From Fimbriiglobus sp. (lineage in GTDB: Bacteria; Planctomycetota; Planctomycetia; Gemmatales; Gemmataceae): a stretch of 44,610 nucleotides of DNA. A model generated the notes under the pieces. That model made no database searches. It saw only the letters and a list, made by a program, of their open reading frames with translations, and had not been told where the DNA came from. The stretch's first letter is position 1. Every line of letters begins with the position of its first letter. Below, one piece after another: positions 16,471 to 26,099 of the stretch. The stretch is from positions 1 to 44,610 of the forward strand of contig JALHQU010000033.1 of the NCBI GenBank assembly GCA_022841795.1, in the 5' to 3' direction. Made by a program: the position numbers and the translations under genes.

Positions 16471-17754
16471 TCAGCGGTGATCTCCCTTTCGGTTGGCCAG
16501 CAGGAGCCCCCACGCACCGGGGCCGAGCGGCGACTTCTTCGCCCGGAACCCGTCCGCCGCGTACCGTTCGAGGGCGGCGAGGGCCTCGTCCGTGTGGCAC
16601 GTCGCCAACTTCTCGGCGACGTGCGGCGGCAGGTGCTTGACCCGCACGAGGGCTTCCACCGTCGAGTCGGCGTTGACGATCCCCTTCTCGAAGTCCGGGT
16701 TGCGGGCGAGCAGGGCCAGCCGCAGGCACCCCACGACGGCGGGCAGGTCGGGATCGTCCTTGGGCAGCACCGCCGCCAGTGCCGCCAGCCCGCGGACCAT
16801 GATGTAGTGGTACGCCGGCCGGGCGTTGTGGGCGTCGGCCCACCGCCCCGAGCGTGGCCCCTCGGTGAGTTGCCCCGGCAGCAGGCCCAGGCGGGCCTTC
16901 TTCTTGGCGGCCGCGAGGTACTTGTCGTCGCCGGTGAGGCGGTACACCTCGGCCAGTAGCAGGACGCTGAAGCTGTTGTAGTTCCAGTTCGTCACCACCC
17001 GCCGCGTCGACGCCCAGTCGGCGGCCCGTACGGCCGCCTTCTTGTACTTGTCGTCCTTCGTCGCCTCGAACAGCTTCACCAGTGCGGCCCCGGCCAGCCC
17101 GTTGTCGAACTGGAGCCCGCCGTCGTCGAAGTCCTCGACCGCCCAGCCGTTTTTGATGACCTGATCGAGCTTGCCGTCTTTCTCGGCCTGCTGGTAGAAC
17201 CGCTCGGCCACCTCGAACGGTCGACCCGTGCCCTTCCGCACGGCGGGGAACGGGAACACGCCGGTCCCCGCCCGCTGCTGAGCCCACACGAGAAAGTCCC
17301 CGGCGTCCGTGGTGATCGTGAGCAGTTCGTCGGACTTGGCGGCCCCGGCCCGGCGGGCGGCGAGGCACCCTTCGATGACGGTGGCGACCTCCCGCAGGGC
17401 GTGGTTGGTTTTCGTCGGGTCGAGGTCCACCTTCCACCACTTCTGTTTCCCGATGTACCCGACGTACGGGTCGAAGGCGGCGGCCAGTTCGTCCGGGGCG
17501 AGCGGCTTGGCGTCCTTGGGGACGGGGCAGAACTCGTCGGCCGCCTCTGGCAGCCCGGCCTGGTCGCCGAGCAGTTCGACGGACCGCTTCGCCACCTTCT
17601 TGATTTCGGCCTCGTCCTCCGCCTTTATGGCGGCGGAGAGGTCGACCGCGGCCCGACGCAGTTTCTGCCGGGTGGCCGCGTCGAGTTTGGGTGTGTCCTG
17701 TGCCGACACGCACATGGGGAGGGCGAGCAGAAGGAAGGCAATCACGGTTCGCAT
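16471..17754 (-). CDS. Secreted helical (alpha/alpha-barrel-like) protein
   Basis: 427 residues. A clear signal peptide (MRTVIAFLLLALPMCVSAQ, 1-19) is followed by a long helical protein with repeated helix-pair units: NGLAGAALVKLFEATKDDKYKKAA, FSVLLLAEVYRLTGDDKYLAAA, and AYHYIMVRGLAALAAVL. That pattern is typical of alpha/alpha toroid folds found in glycan-active or pectate-lyase-like proteins, but no catalytic motif stands out. It is the last gene of the leftward series, 113 bases after the small membrane protein. Its exported nature makes it an unlikely partner of the cytoplasmic ATPase cluster upstream. Confidence 0.7.
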   Translation of the reverse strand: MRTVIAFLLLALPMCVSAQDTPKLDAATRQKLRRAAVDLSAAIKAEDEAEIKKVAKRSVELLGDQAGLPEAADEFCPVPKDAKPLAPDELAAAFDPYVGYIGKQKWWKVDLDPTKTNHALREVATVIEGCLAARRAGAAKSDELLTITTDAGDFLVWAQQRAGTGVFPFPAVRKGTGRPFEVAERFYQQAEKDGKLDQVIKNGWAVEDFDDGGLQFDNGLAGAALVKLFEATKDDKYKKAAVRAADWASTRRVVTNWNYNSFSVLLLAEVYRLTGDDKYLAAAKKKARLGLLPGQLTEGPRSGRWADAHNARPAYHYIMVRGLAALAAVLPKDDPDLPAVVGCLRLALLARNPDFEKGIVNADSTVEALVRVKHLPPHVAEKLATCHTDEALAALERYAADGFRAKKSPLGPGAWGLLLANRKGDHR

Positions 17755-17867
17755 CGAGCAGCCTCGCGTTCACGGCGGCGGGCACGAGCCGGCCGCCGAC
17801 CTCTCTACCCGCGGAGTTCGCGGTCGGTTTCGCAGGCGGCTTCTCGAAACGCACGACCGACCGGCCT

Positions 17868-18290
17868 TCATCCCCGATCCGGCTTCGTCGCGGACCGCTG
17901 CCGGAGCCTCGCCGCCAGCGTGGGTGTCGCGGCCATCAACAGCGGCCCGAAGCCGAGCAGACCGCCGCGGGTCAGGTCGCCGCCCTCGGCGATCCGGTCC
18001 CACGACAGGCCGAGGGCGTACCGACCCAAGCCGATCTCGAACAGGACCGTCAGTACCACCCACAGTAGGCCCACGGTGAGCAGGCGGAGCCGCGTGCCCG
18101 CCCCGATCCAGCGGACGAAGACCCACGCCACGCCGAAGTTCAGCAGCGACCCCGTGAACACCGACACGCGGCGGGCCGGGAAGTCGCCTAGGAGCGGAAC
18201 GAGCAGGAGGGTGCGGAGGACACCGTGCACCGTTTCGACGCCGATGATTATGAGCCAGACGAGGACCGCACGCAGCACGACCCGCGGCAT
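17868..18290 (-). CDS. Small integral membrane protein
   Basis: 140 residues with about four hydrophobic segments: VVLRAVLVWLIIIGVETVHG, VFTGSLLNFGVAWVFV, LLTVGLLWVVLTVLFEIGLG, and a weaker one near GGLLGFGPLLMAATP. The C-terminus is basic. It starts 53 bases after the degenerate ATPase-like gene on the same strand, so it could be part of that operon. If that cluster is a defence system, this would be a candidate membrane component. No family recognised. Confidence 0.65.
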   Translation of the reverse strand: MPRVVLRAVLVWLIIIGVETVHGVLRTLLLVPLLGDFPARRVSVFTGSLLNFGVAWVFVRWIGAGTRLRLLTVGLLWVVLTVLFEIGLGRYALGLSWDRIAEGGDLTRGGLLGFGPLLMAATPTLAARLRQRSATKPDRG

Positions 18291-18343
18291 CGCTCACCCT
18301 CCCGTGCCCGAATCGATGCCGCCGTCGCCCGCCGGATTGGCAC

Positions 18344-19474
18344 TCAGCCCCGTCGGTCGAGGCCGACGAACTCCGGCGACATCAGGTCGCGGCCCGGCAC
18401 CGATCGGAGGTGGGCGAGGCTGTGCCGCATGTCGCACAGCACCACCAACTGACGCCACGTCTGATCCGGCACCCGCCGTCCCCGCAGGAAGTGGACCAGC
18501 TGCCCGATCTCTAGGTCGATGGCCCGCTCGACCGTGCCGTAGGTCGTCGAGACCGGAAGCGGGACGAGCCGCCCCACCTCCTGCACCAGCCGCACCCGTT
18601 GCTCCTCGATGAACGGGTATAGCACTCGCACCTGCCCCTGCCACACCCGCCGCTCGATGCCCTCCCGGTCGCCACCCGCGACCAGAGCGGCTGAGTTGAC
18701 CCGCTCCTCACCCTCCAACCGCTCGACAATCCCGCCGTGCCACGCCTGGTGTTTCAGAATATCGGCACCCCAGCCCCGCTCCGCAGCATGGGCGGCGAGT
18801 ACCCCGACGGGGTCGGCCAGCAGGTCCGGGCCGAGGGCCGCCAACCGGGCACCGAGTTGGGGATCGGCACCGCCCAGTTCCGTAGCTACCGCTAAAGCCA
18901 CCCGGCGGAGCGTGGGCGACGGGAAGGCGGCCGGCAGAAGCCGGTCAAGGTGGAGCATCACGTCGAGCCGACTCAGTGACTCCCCCCAGCGGCACACGGC
19001 TAGGGCCGTATCGGCCACCGGCTCGGCCGGCAGGCTGCCGACCAGCGGCACGCAGAACAGCCCCCTTCGGTCCTCCTCGCGGGCGTGGCAGGCGTGCTGA
19101 TACTGGGCCAGGAACCGGGCCCACACCGGCCACCGAGCGTCGTCGAGCCCGTCCACCCAGACCACGTCCCCGGCGTGGACGGCTCCGGCGAGGGCGGCCG
19201 GCCCCGGCAACAGCCCGTCAGCCGGAGTCAGGCCGAGGGCGTCGTGCAGGGCAACGGCTAGGGCGGCTGGGGAATCGGCGGGAAGGTCGCCGGCGTCTAC
19301 CGCCCGCCAGTACCACAGGTCGTTCGCCCGGACGTGATCTTCGACCGCGTCCCGCACGCCGTCGGCGGCGTGGAGCGGGAACCGGAGGAGGACGTTCCGT
19401 CCGCTCCGCAGGTCCCTCACCGCGGCCGCGACGAACCGGCCGGGGCCGGGGAGCTGCCACCAGTTGGCGTCCAT
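18344..19474 (-). CDS. Degenerate AAA/STAND-like partner of the giant ATPase
   Basis: 376 residues. The N-terminal half follows the strand-helix order of a P-loop ATPase: GRNVLLRFPLHAADGV where a Walker A loop would be, and DVVWVDGLDDARW where Walker B would be. It lacks the GKS/T residues, so it probably cannot bind ATP in the usual way. The C-terminal ~130 residues are helical and end in a conserved-looking block (RQLVVLCDMRHSLAHLRSV). ATG 19474 lies four bases after the giant ATPase stop, which implies co-translation and a complex. The AAA resemblance is judged by eye. Confidence 0.6.
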   Translation of the reverse strand: MDANWWQLPGPGRFVAAAVRDLRSGRNVLLRFPLHAADGVRDAVEDHVRANDLWYWRAVDAGDLPADSPAALAVALHDALGLTPADGLLPGPAALAGAVHAGDVVWVDGLDDARWPVWARFLAQYQHACHAREEDRRGLFCVPLVGSLPAEPVADTALAVCRWGESLSRLDVMLHLDRLLPAAFPSPTLRRVALAVATELGGADPQLGARLAALGPDLLADPVGVLAAHAAERGWGADILKHQAWHGGIVERLEGEERVNSAALVAGGDREGIERRVWQGQVRVLYPFIEEQRVRLVQEVGRLVPLPVSTTYGTVERAIDLEIGQLVHFLRGRRVPDQTWRQLVVLCDMRHSLAHLRSVPGRDLMSPEFVGLDRRG

Positions 19475-19478
19475 GCGG

Positions 19479-22400
19479 TCACCCCCCGCCGCCGGCGAGG
19501 TACGCCCGGACGACTGGGTTCACTTGCCACCGCTCCCCACTCACGTCGTCGGCCCGCTGCACGTACGCGAACCGATCGGCCCAGGCGAGCGTTCGTCGCA
19601 CGGACACCGGGTCGACCGGGTCGATCAGTTCACCCAGCTCGTCCGGCCGGATGGGCTCGCCGTACGCGGCCATCTCGGCCAGCACGCCGCAGGCCTCTGC
19701 CGGGATGTCGCAGCACCCCGCCCACCGCTGATCGGCCGGCCAGCCGGCCCGTATCTCGTCGAGGTTGGACGCCCACCCAGCCGGCTGAGATCGGCAGACT
19801 TCGGCGAACGCCGAGAACAGAAGGTGCCAGCCCCCGGTCGCGGCCCGGACTCGGTCAGTCACCGGTTGGGGGTCCCCGATCTCGGCGTGTTCGACCCAGC
19901 GGCGGATGGCCGTCTCGTGCCACGGCCGGAGGCTCAACTCTCGCACGTCCGACGAGCGGTCCTGGCTGGACACCCAGTCCCACCCGATGGCCGGGTCGGC
20001 CACAAACACCACCCGCAAGAACCGCTTGGCTGAGCGGGTTTTCGGCTTCAGGTAATCGACCGCACGACCAACCCAGTCGGCTGGCCAACCGACCTCTGGG
20101 CCGACGACCGCCAAGGTGACCCCGTCGGCGGCTGACGCACGGCCGGTATCCACCTCCTTCAGCCACCGCTCGAACTGTGCGGGTTGGGTCATACGCCCGG
20201 CCACCTGCACCCCGGTCGAGTTAGGAATCGCCCGCAACCCGTCGATCAGCCGGTCGAGCCCGGCGAGGCGGGAAGCAAACACCACGACCACCCCATTGGC
20301 CGGCTCGGTCACCGTTGCCTCCTGCTCGGCTGTCAGCGGGCTGTGGTCCCAGCGGTTACCGCCGAGGGACCGGCGGAAGGCGGCGGCCACATACACTGGA
20401 GCCGGCGGCCGTGCCATCACGTCTTCCAGCTTGCTCTCGATCTGCCCCTTCGACCCGAGCAGGTTGAGTACGTTCGGGCTACGGAGGGCGTATCGGTCGT
20501 CGCCGGCCCGGCGGAGGACGCCCAGCCCGACCATTTCGTCGAGGATAGTGCGGAACGACTCGTACCCCCGGTCGTCCGGGCCGAAGCCGGCGGCCCAGTA
20601 ATCGAGGGCCTGGGTCCGTACCCACCCGACATCGACCCCATCGGCCCGCTCGGCCGGGTGCTCAAGGCTGTCCAAAGCGATCCGCAAGGCGATCAGCCGG
20701 TAGCGGGTGTCCAGACCCAAGGTGAGCTCGAAGTTAGTGGAGATCTGGTCCCGCAGGCTCTTGCTCTGGTACACCCGCTCGACCAACTCGGCCGTGACCG
20801 GGTAGGGCGGGCAGTCGCGGAAGTTGAACGTGGTCTGGCCCCTGTTGTGGAGCGTCTCTAGGAGGTGCTTACAGAACAGCTGAATAAGCGATGGATAGTA
20901 GTTGGTGTAAGACAATATCCGCATCCACAGGTCATCGGCCAGCTCGAACCCCATGTGCCGGAGCGGCACCTCGATCAAACTACGAGCCTGCTTCCATTCG
21001 TTGTTGTCCAGAAGCGGGCCGATGCACACCGGGGCGACCAAGTGGCCGAGGGTGGTGTTCGGGTCGTTGGCCGCCCGCTGGACGTTGTGCAGCCCTGCGA
21101 ACACCACCTTGAACCGCCGGTTGGTGTCGTCCATTAGCTTCTTGAGCTGCGTCACCTCGGGGTAGCTCTGCTGCCCCCGGCCGGTCGGACGGCTGTCCAT
21201 CTCGAAGAAGCCGTCGGCCTCGTCGAGCAGGAGCAGCACCCGCCGGCCGGCGTCCTTGTCCAGCCACCCCTTGACCCCGCGGGCGACTGCATCTTGGGTA
21301 GTGGCGGTGCCAACCAGCACACCCTCTTGGTGCAACTCCCGGCCGACTTCGGCCCACACATCCTTGGGCGGGCGGTCGATCCCGATACGAAGGGTGAGCA
21401 GGTCGAGGAACCGAACCACCTGACCGGCGGCCGGCCGGTGCTCCCGCTCCTGGATGTCCCGAAGCAGGGCCGACTTGCCCAGCCGCCGGCCGCCGAACAC
21501 CAAGTTGGTCCCGTACGGATTGACCACCTGCTTCCGCTCCCGGTCGCGGCCGTAGAACATCTCGATCGGCACTTGGGACGAGGTGACCGTGTACGGCGTA
21601 GCGATGGTGAACGGGAGAGTACACTGGAACAAGATCGGGAGCCGGCCGGCCGAGGCTCCACAGAGGAAGTAGACGAGCGACTCGTCGATGGTGAGGAACC
21701 CGCGGTCCCGATGCCAAGTGGCCTCGGCCAGTTCCCGCCGTCGCGGCTCATTAATTCGCCCGAAGTACAGGACCAGCAGGGGTGGCCCGCCAGCCTGCTC
21801 GCGGACCAAGTCGACCAAGGTGCGGGCGGGCGGGCGGTCATAAACCCCGAGCACCCGGTACTTGCCGCGGGCCAGCGACCCGTACTCAGGGATGACGCAA
21901 TCCGCAGGATCGTTCACCACAGCCGTCCGGGCAACGGCCAGCCAGTGGGGCGTCTTCACTCGATCGACCGTCTCGACGGTCACGTCCTTGAACCCAAACC
22001 CGGTCAGCAGGGGAACCAAGTCCTTTGCCACCCCACCATGAGCGTCCCGCAAGTCCTTCAGACGAACCCACGCCCTGAGCATTTCGGCCGCCGCCTTAGC
22101 GTGCGGCAGTGTGACCCCCTTCATGTCGATCGGGCCGACCGACTCGGCCCGCTGCACTCGCTCGATCACTTCCCGTGAGCGGCCGGCAGAGTTCATGTAA
22201 TCGTCGAATCGCTTGACGAATCCCGGTTGGCCGTCGCACCCGGTGAAGAACTCGGACAGGACCGAGCATTCCGCGTCCGCAACGCGGGACAGCGGTTGGC
22301 CATCACGGACCAGCTGCAGGTACTCCTCGGCCGAGAGGAAGTCGTCACGATCGAGGGTCGAGCGGATGACCTCCACATCGGGCTGGCGGTCGGCCGGCAC

Positions 22401-24992
22401 CCCCTCCCGCGTCATCTCGTCCAGCTTGGCCCGCACGCGGGCGACCCGTGCCTCCCGGCGGGTGGCGAGTTCGGCGTCGATCTGTCGGAGGTGGGCGGCC
22501 TCCCGTCCGAAGTTCAGGATGTCCTCTAGCCCCGCTTCATAGGCCTCGACGGCGTCCGAGTACCGGCCGCGGTCGTCGCCGCCAATCAGGTCGTAGCAGA
22601 CCGCCTGTTCGATGTTCGCCCGCGTTCCCGCAAGCCGCCCGAGGAACTCCTTACGGCAGAGGTGGAGTTGCTCCCCCCGTTCGTACCGCAGCCGGTCGAC
22701 TATGTCCACCGACCCGCCGCGGGCTATAAGAGCCTCGATCACCTGCTCAGTGCGAGTATGATCCCGCCTCTCCGCGTGGGTACGGAAAGCAACTTCAGGG
22801 TTGTAGGGACAGGGTCGCAACGCAAGTAGTTGGTTTAGTCGGTTCGTGTCCGCCCCACCGGTCGGTCTCCAGTCTTCGTCTAGGTCGAGGTCAGACACAG
22901 CGAGCATTTCCTCGCCGAGCAGCACCCGCACCGGCGGGGTCTCCACGACCTCCTCCTGAGTTGGGTCGAACAGCCGTTGCAGGTCGCGGAGCGACCGCCC
23001 GACGAAAGCCGCGGCCGCGGTGAGAACGGCGGTGCCGCCGGCTGACCGCTCGACCTCCGCACGAGCTTCCGCAAGGGCCGCAACCACTTCCTCGCGGACC
23101 TCGTCCGCCCGCTTTTGGCGGTAGGCGTCCAGCACCAGAGGCTCGCTGTCGATGTGGTCGAGCCACGCTGCGAGGAGGCGGACGAAATCTTGGACTCGGT
23201 CACATACTTCGTTGCGGGCACGGGCTTCGATCGGCTTTCGCCTTGCCCCGTTCCCGCGGATCTGCTGGTCGGTGGCGTGAAGGGCTTTCTCTACCTTCTT
23301 GAGGTCCGACCACTCGTGAGCGTCCCTCTGTACCCGATCACGGTCGGTCCGTCGGTCGTCGATGACTGTGCGGAGCGGGCGACCGAGCGGCCCGTCATCC
23401 CGGAGCCACTGGTGCCAGACGTTGGTCGTGGCTGCGTAGATGATTTTGGACTGCCGGTTTGATGCCAGCCATTCTCGGGCCCGCTCGCGGATGTGCCGGA
23501 GAGCTTGCTCCCAAAGGGCGTGATCTCGGACCCCCTTGAGGACGCTAGGATTCAGTTCGACGTTGGCCGCCCCGAACCCGGCGACCGCTTGCCGCACCCG
23601 ACCGAGAGCTGGATAGAGGAGGTCAAGTGAGCTAACCGCTTGCAGGACGGACGTGGCCCCCGCGGCTGGGGCGAGCAGGACGGGACGGAGCGACAGTCCA
23701 AACAGAACGAGCCGGCGTGCGACGGCCGTTTCGTCCGCTGGACCGGCAGGGCCGGCCAGCGAGCCGAGGTCAGCGACGCACGCCCGGAACTCGTCCACCA
23801 CCTCTCCATACGACGAGCGGACGAAGGGTGCGAGGGTGGCAGCACGGAACAAGGCCGCCGGCTCAACCGGGTCGGACAGACCAAGATCGGCCCAGCACGC
23901 GGCGATGTGAGAGGCCAGCCCGCAGCGGTCGGCCCCGAGGAGTTCCCACACGACCGTGCGGACGGTCGGCCCGTCCACGCCGGGAGGTAGTGCAGCCGGC
24001 GTTGGAAGCCGGTCGGTCCGCATCGGCGTCGGGGTGGCCTCCGCGACGCTGGATGACTGCGACGGCACGTTGGGGGCGACCCGGTCGGCGGTTGGCGGGC
24101 GGACGACAGGTAACGGATCGGTGACCGCGTCACACGGAGGGATGGTGTGCGATCCCGCAAGTACGGGCTCTTCGGTAATCTCAGCCGCCGGGGCTGCCGG
24201 CTCGTCGGCGGCGATGACTGCGGCGTCCGCCGGTGAACTGCCGCCGACGACCGCTTGAGGTGCCGGCAGGGGACTTGAAGCACCCCCGATCCCGTCATGC
24301 GAAGCCGGCGGCGGGGGTGCGGCTTCTGCGGAGGGCTCGGTCGCGGTTGGTTCCGTGAGGGCCAGGCTCACGGTCAGTTTGCCTCGGAGGGCGGCAGTTG
24401 CGGTTTGGTCGCCGAACGTCTGCCGGACCCGTGCGGCGTCCGCCTCGGCGGCGTCGTCCGAGAGGGTCGCAGCTTGCGTCAATAGCCTGCCTAGGGCACG
24501 GAAAGGTTCGACCCGTTCCCCCCAGCCTGTCGGGTCGGTGCCCGGCGGTGCGGCCAGAAGTTCGGCCAGAAGTTCAGCGGCACAGCCCCGTACCGCTATC
24601 AGGTACGGTGGGGCCGCCCCGGAGGCGTGGGCCAGCCGGCCGATCTCAGTGAGTTGTCCTGTCGCCCCGGCAAGGAAAAGTTCCCAATGCTCCGCAGTCA
24701 TTCGCCCACGCACCGTGGCAATCATGTCCGGGATAGCCATCCCGGACGGACTCCCGACTTGTTCGGCGACCGTCGCATATTCGGCCGCCGCTGCTTGGCA
24801 CTCATCGAGAACCGTGGTGTCCGGCGGGAGACCGTGACGTAGCTGCTCGACGCCCGACTCGGCCAGTCGCCGGGCAAGGTCGTCGAAGCGGGCGGAGAGG
24901 GTTTGGAGTGCGGCCAGCATCTGGACCGCTTGGTCGGCACCGGCAGCCGGCACGCTGGAAGACTCACTCATGGCAGGGGCATCCGACATCAT
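19479..24992 (-). CDS. Giant (1837 aa) STAND/AAA-type P-loop ATPase
   Basis: 1837 residues from ATG 24992. The N-terminal ~330 are Ala/Pro-rich and partly disordered. A helical, coiled-coil-rich region extends to about 1000. A YFGRINEPRRRELAEATWHR block and a PIEMFYGRDRERKQV motif lead into the ATPase: Walker A GGRRLGKS at about 1167-1174 and Walker B VLLLLDEAD near 1250. A STAND-like winged-helix region (VFAGLHNVQRAANDP...) follows. The last ~350 residues include a second, P-loop-less domain (VRELSLRPWHETAIRRWVE). The frame is open to GTG 25085, but a candidate promoter lies at 25011-25046, so 24992 is preferred. STAND ATPases often sense invaders and trigger an effector; that role here is inference from family and neighbours. 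Confidence 0.8.
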   Translation of the reverse strand: MMSDAPAMSESSSVPAAGADQAVQMLAALQTLSARFDDLARRLAESGVEQLRHGLPPDTTVLDECQAAAAEYATVAEQVGSPSGMAIPDMIATVRGRMTAEHWELFLAGATGQLTEIGRLAHASGAAPPYLIAVRGCAAELLAELLAAPPGTDPTGWGERVEPFRALGRLLTQAATLSDDAAEADAARVRQTFGDQTATAALRGKLTVSLALTEPTATEPSAEAAPPPPASHDGIGGASSPLPAPQAVVGGSSPADAAVIAADEPAAPAAEITEEPVLAGSHTIPPCDAVTDPLPVVRPPTADRVAPNVPSQSSSVAEATPTPMRTDRLPTPAALPPGVDGPTVRTVVWELLGADRCGLASHIAACWADLGLSDPVEPAALFRAATLAPFVRSSYGEVVDEFRACVADLGSLAGPAGPADETAVARRLVLFGLSLRPVLLAPAAGATSVLQAVSSLDLLYPALGRVRQAVAGFGAANVELNPSVLKGVRDHALWEQALRHIRERAREWLASNRQSKIIYAATTNVWHQWLRDDGPLGRPLRTVIDDRRTDRDRVQRDAHEWSDLKKVEKALHATDQQIRGNGARRKPIEARARNEVCDRVQDFVRLLAAWLDHIDSEPLVLDAYRQKRADEVREEVVAALAEARAEVERSAGGTAVLTAAAAFVGRSLRDLQRLFDPTQEEVVETPPVRVLLGEEMLAVSDLDLDEDWRPTGGADTNRLNQLLALRPCPYNPEVAFRTHAERRDHTRTEQVIEALIARGGSVDIVDRLRYERGEQLHLCRKEFLGRLAGTRANIEQAVCYDLIGGDDRGRYSDAVEAYEAGLEDILNFGREAAHLRQIDAELATRREARVARVRAKLDEMTREGVPADRQPDVEVIRSTLDRDDFLSAEEYLQLVRDGQPLSRVADAECSVLSEFFTGCDGQPGFVKRFDDYMNSAGRSREVIERVQRAESVGPIDMKGVTLPHAKAAAEMLRAWVRLKDLRDAHGGVAKDLVPLLTGFGFKDVTVETVDRVKTPHWLAVARTAVVNDPADCVIPEYGSLARGKYRVLGVYDRPPARTLVDLVREQAGGPPLLVLYFGRINEPRRRELAEATWHRDRGFLTIDESLVYFLCGASAGRLPILFQCTLPFTIATPYTVTSSQVPIEMFYGRDRERKQVVNPYGTNLVFGGRRLGKSALLRDIQEREHRPAAGQVVRFLDLLTLRIGIDRPPKDVWAEVGRELHQEGVLVGTATTQDAVARGVKGWLDKDAGRRVLLLLDEADGFFEMDSRPTGRGQQSYPEVTQLKKLMDDTNRRFKVVFAGLHNVQRAANDPNTTLGHLVAPVCIGPLLDNNEWKQARSLIEVPLRHMGFELADDLWMRILSYTNYYPSLIQLFCKHLLETLHNRGQTTFNFRDCPPYPVTAELVERVYQSKSLRDQISTNFELTLGLDTRYRLIALRIALDSLEHPAERADGVDVGWVRTQALDYWAAGFGPDDRGYESFRTILDEMVGLGVLRRAGDDRYALRSPNVLNLLGSKGQIESKLEDVMARPPAPVYVAAAFRRSLGGNRWDHSPLTAEQEATVTEPANGVVVVFASRLAGLDRLIDGLRAIPNSTGVQVAGRMTQPAQFERWLKEVDTGRASAADGVTLAVVGPEVGWPADWVGRAVDYLKPKTRSAKRFLRVVFVADPAIGWDWVSSQDRSSDVRELSLRPWHETAIRRWVEHAEIGDPQPVTDRVRAATGGWHLLFSAFAEVCRSQPAGWASNLDEIRAGWPADQRWAGCCDIPAEACGVLAEMAAYGEPIRPDELGELIDPVDPVSVRRTLAWADRFAYVQRADDVSGERWQVNPVVRAYLAGGGG

Positions 24993-25010
24993 GCTGATAA
25001 GAATGATGAA

Positions 25011-25046
25011 AAGATACAGCCCGCCGTGATCCAGATCAAATTGATC
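25011..25046 (-). promoter_or_regulatory. Candidate promoter with overlapping palindrome
   Basis: On the minus strand TTGATC (25034-25039) and TATCTT (25011-25016) are 17 bases apart, each matching the -35/-10 consensus at four of six positions. The -35 box lies inside the perfect palindrome GATCAA-A-TTGATC (25034-25046), a possible operator. The local DNA is far more AT-rich than the genes around it. Confidence 0.4.
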
Positions 25047-25164
25047 CGACCGCCTATCCGGTTGGCCTTCCGAGGCGGCACTCACTCTTTCAGGTAATCA
25101 ACTTTCGCGGCCGGAAACTGCTAGGGCTGCCGACACCCCGTCGGCAGCAGGCGACCGTAGGTCG

Positions 25165-25938
25165 TCACACGTTGGTCGCCAGTGACGCGGCGATCGCGTG
25201 CACGTCGGCAGGCTTCGGTGCCATCGGGTCAATGCCGTCGGGCAGCTTGAGAAACCGGAAGCGAGCATCGACCTTCAGTCGCTCGGCGAAGAAACGGTTC
25301 ACGCCGTGGTCGAGCGACGCGGCGAATCGAGCGAGTTGCTCGGCGTCCCAGCCGGCGTAGAAACTGGCCGGGGCGAGCACGCACCAGCGGGTCGCGTCGG
25401 TTGCCAGGGCCGGACGCAACGTGCCGTCGGTGACGTACCCCATCTCTGCGGCCCGAATTCGGGCCTGAGCCCACGCCATCGCGTACCCGAGGATCTCGAA
25501 GGCGGCGTAGACCGGGTGGTTCGACGCCCACTTCAGCTCGACGAACGCGACACCCGTCCCGAACCTGTGGGCCAGATCGACGTTGGCCTTTCGGCCCCCG
25601 CCGTCGAACAGGCCGCTCGCCGTGGGAACGGCGTTGGCCCACGTGTCACCCGCGGTGCGTACCAGCAACTTCTCCAGACTGACTTCTGGGGACGGGTTCC
25701 CTTCGCTCAGCGTCGGCATCTGCTGCCACCGCCAGTTCTCGTCCGACGGGTGTCGGCCCTCGGTTCGCGTCCTCGCCCGCCACCGCCGCTCCAGGTTGGC
25801 GTACACCAACTCGCACACGAGACGACCGTCGAAGTGGGGGGCGGCGAGCACCGCCTCCCCTCCGGTGACCGTGCCCAAGTCGGACACGCCGAGCCAGCCG
25901 TTCAGCCACCAGTCGCCGCCGTCCAACAGGTAGATCAT
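25165..25938 (-). CDS. PD-(D/E)XK nuclease-like protein
   Basis: 257 residues. A helix with Glu89 (VSLEKLLVR) is followed by NVDLAH (Asp121) and FVELKW (Glu134-x-Lys136). A further helix, YAAFEILGYAMAWAQAR, comes next. Glu, then Asp, then ExK, then a helix is the core order of the PD-(D/E)XK nuclease superfamily, and all key residues are present. The N-terminal ~80 residues are tryptophan-rich (WWLNGWLG, NWRWQQM). ATG 25938 has a GGAGAGAGG site. It lies just upstream of the giant ATPase on the same strand, separated by about 170 bases containing a promoter-like element. A nuclease effector role is inference. Confidence 0.6.
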   Translation of the reverse strand: MIYLLDGGDWWLNGWLGVSDLGTVTGGEAVLAAPHFDGRLVCELVYANLERRWRARTRTEGRHPSDENWRWQQMPTLSEGNPSPEVSLEKLLVRTAGDTWANAVPTASGLFDGGGRKANVDLAHRFGTGVAFVELKWASNHPVYAAFEILGYAMAWAQARIRAAEMGYVTDGTLRPALATDATRWCVLAPASFYAGWDAEQLARFAASLDHGVNRFFAERLKVDARFRFLKLPDGIDPMAPKPADVHAIAASLATNV

Positions 25939-26099
25939 CGCCTCTCTCCGGCTCTCGGATCGGGTTCGTTACGATACTGACCGACGACCAACGTGAAGAT
26001 ATCCTGAAAACTGGCCTGTGGTGCCCAGCTTTACCGCGAACCGGCCATCCCGTGGGGATTGGGTACGCCCGGCCCGCCAACCACCAAAAGACCGCACCC

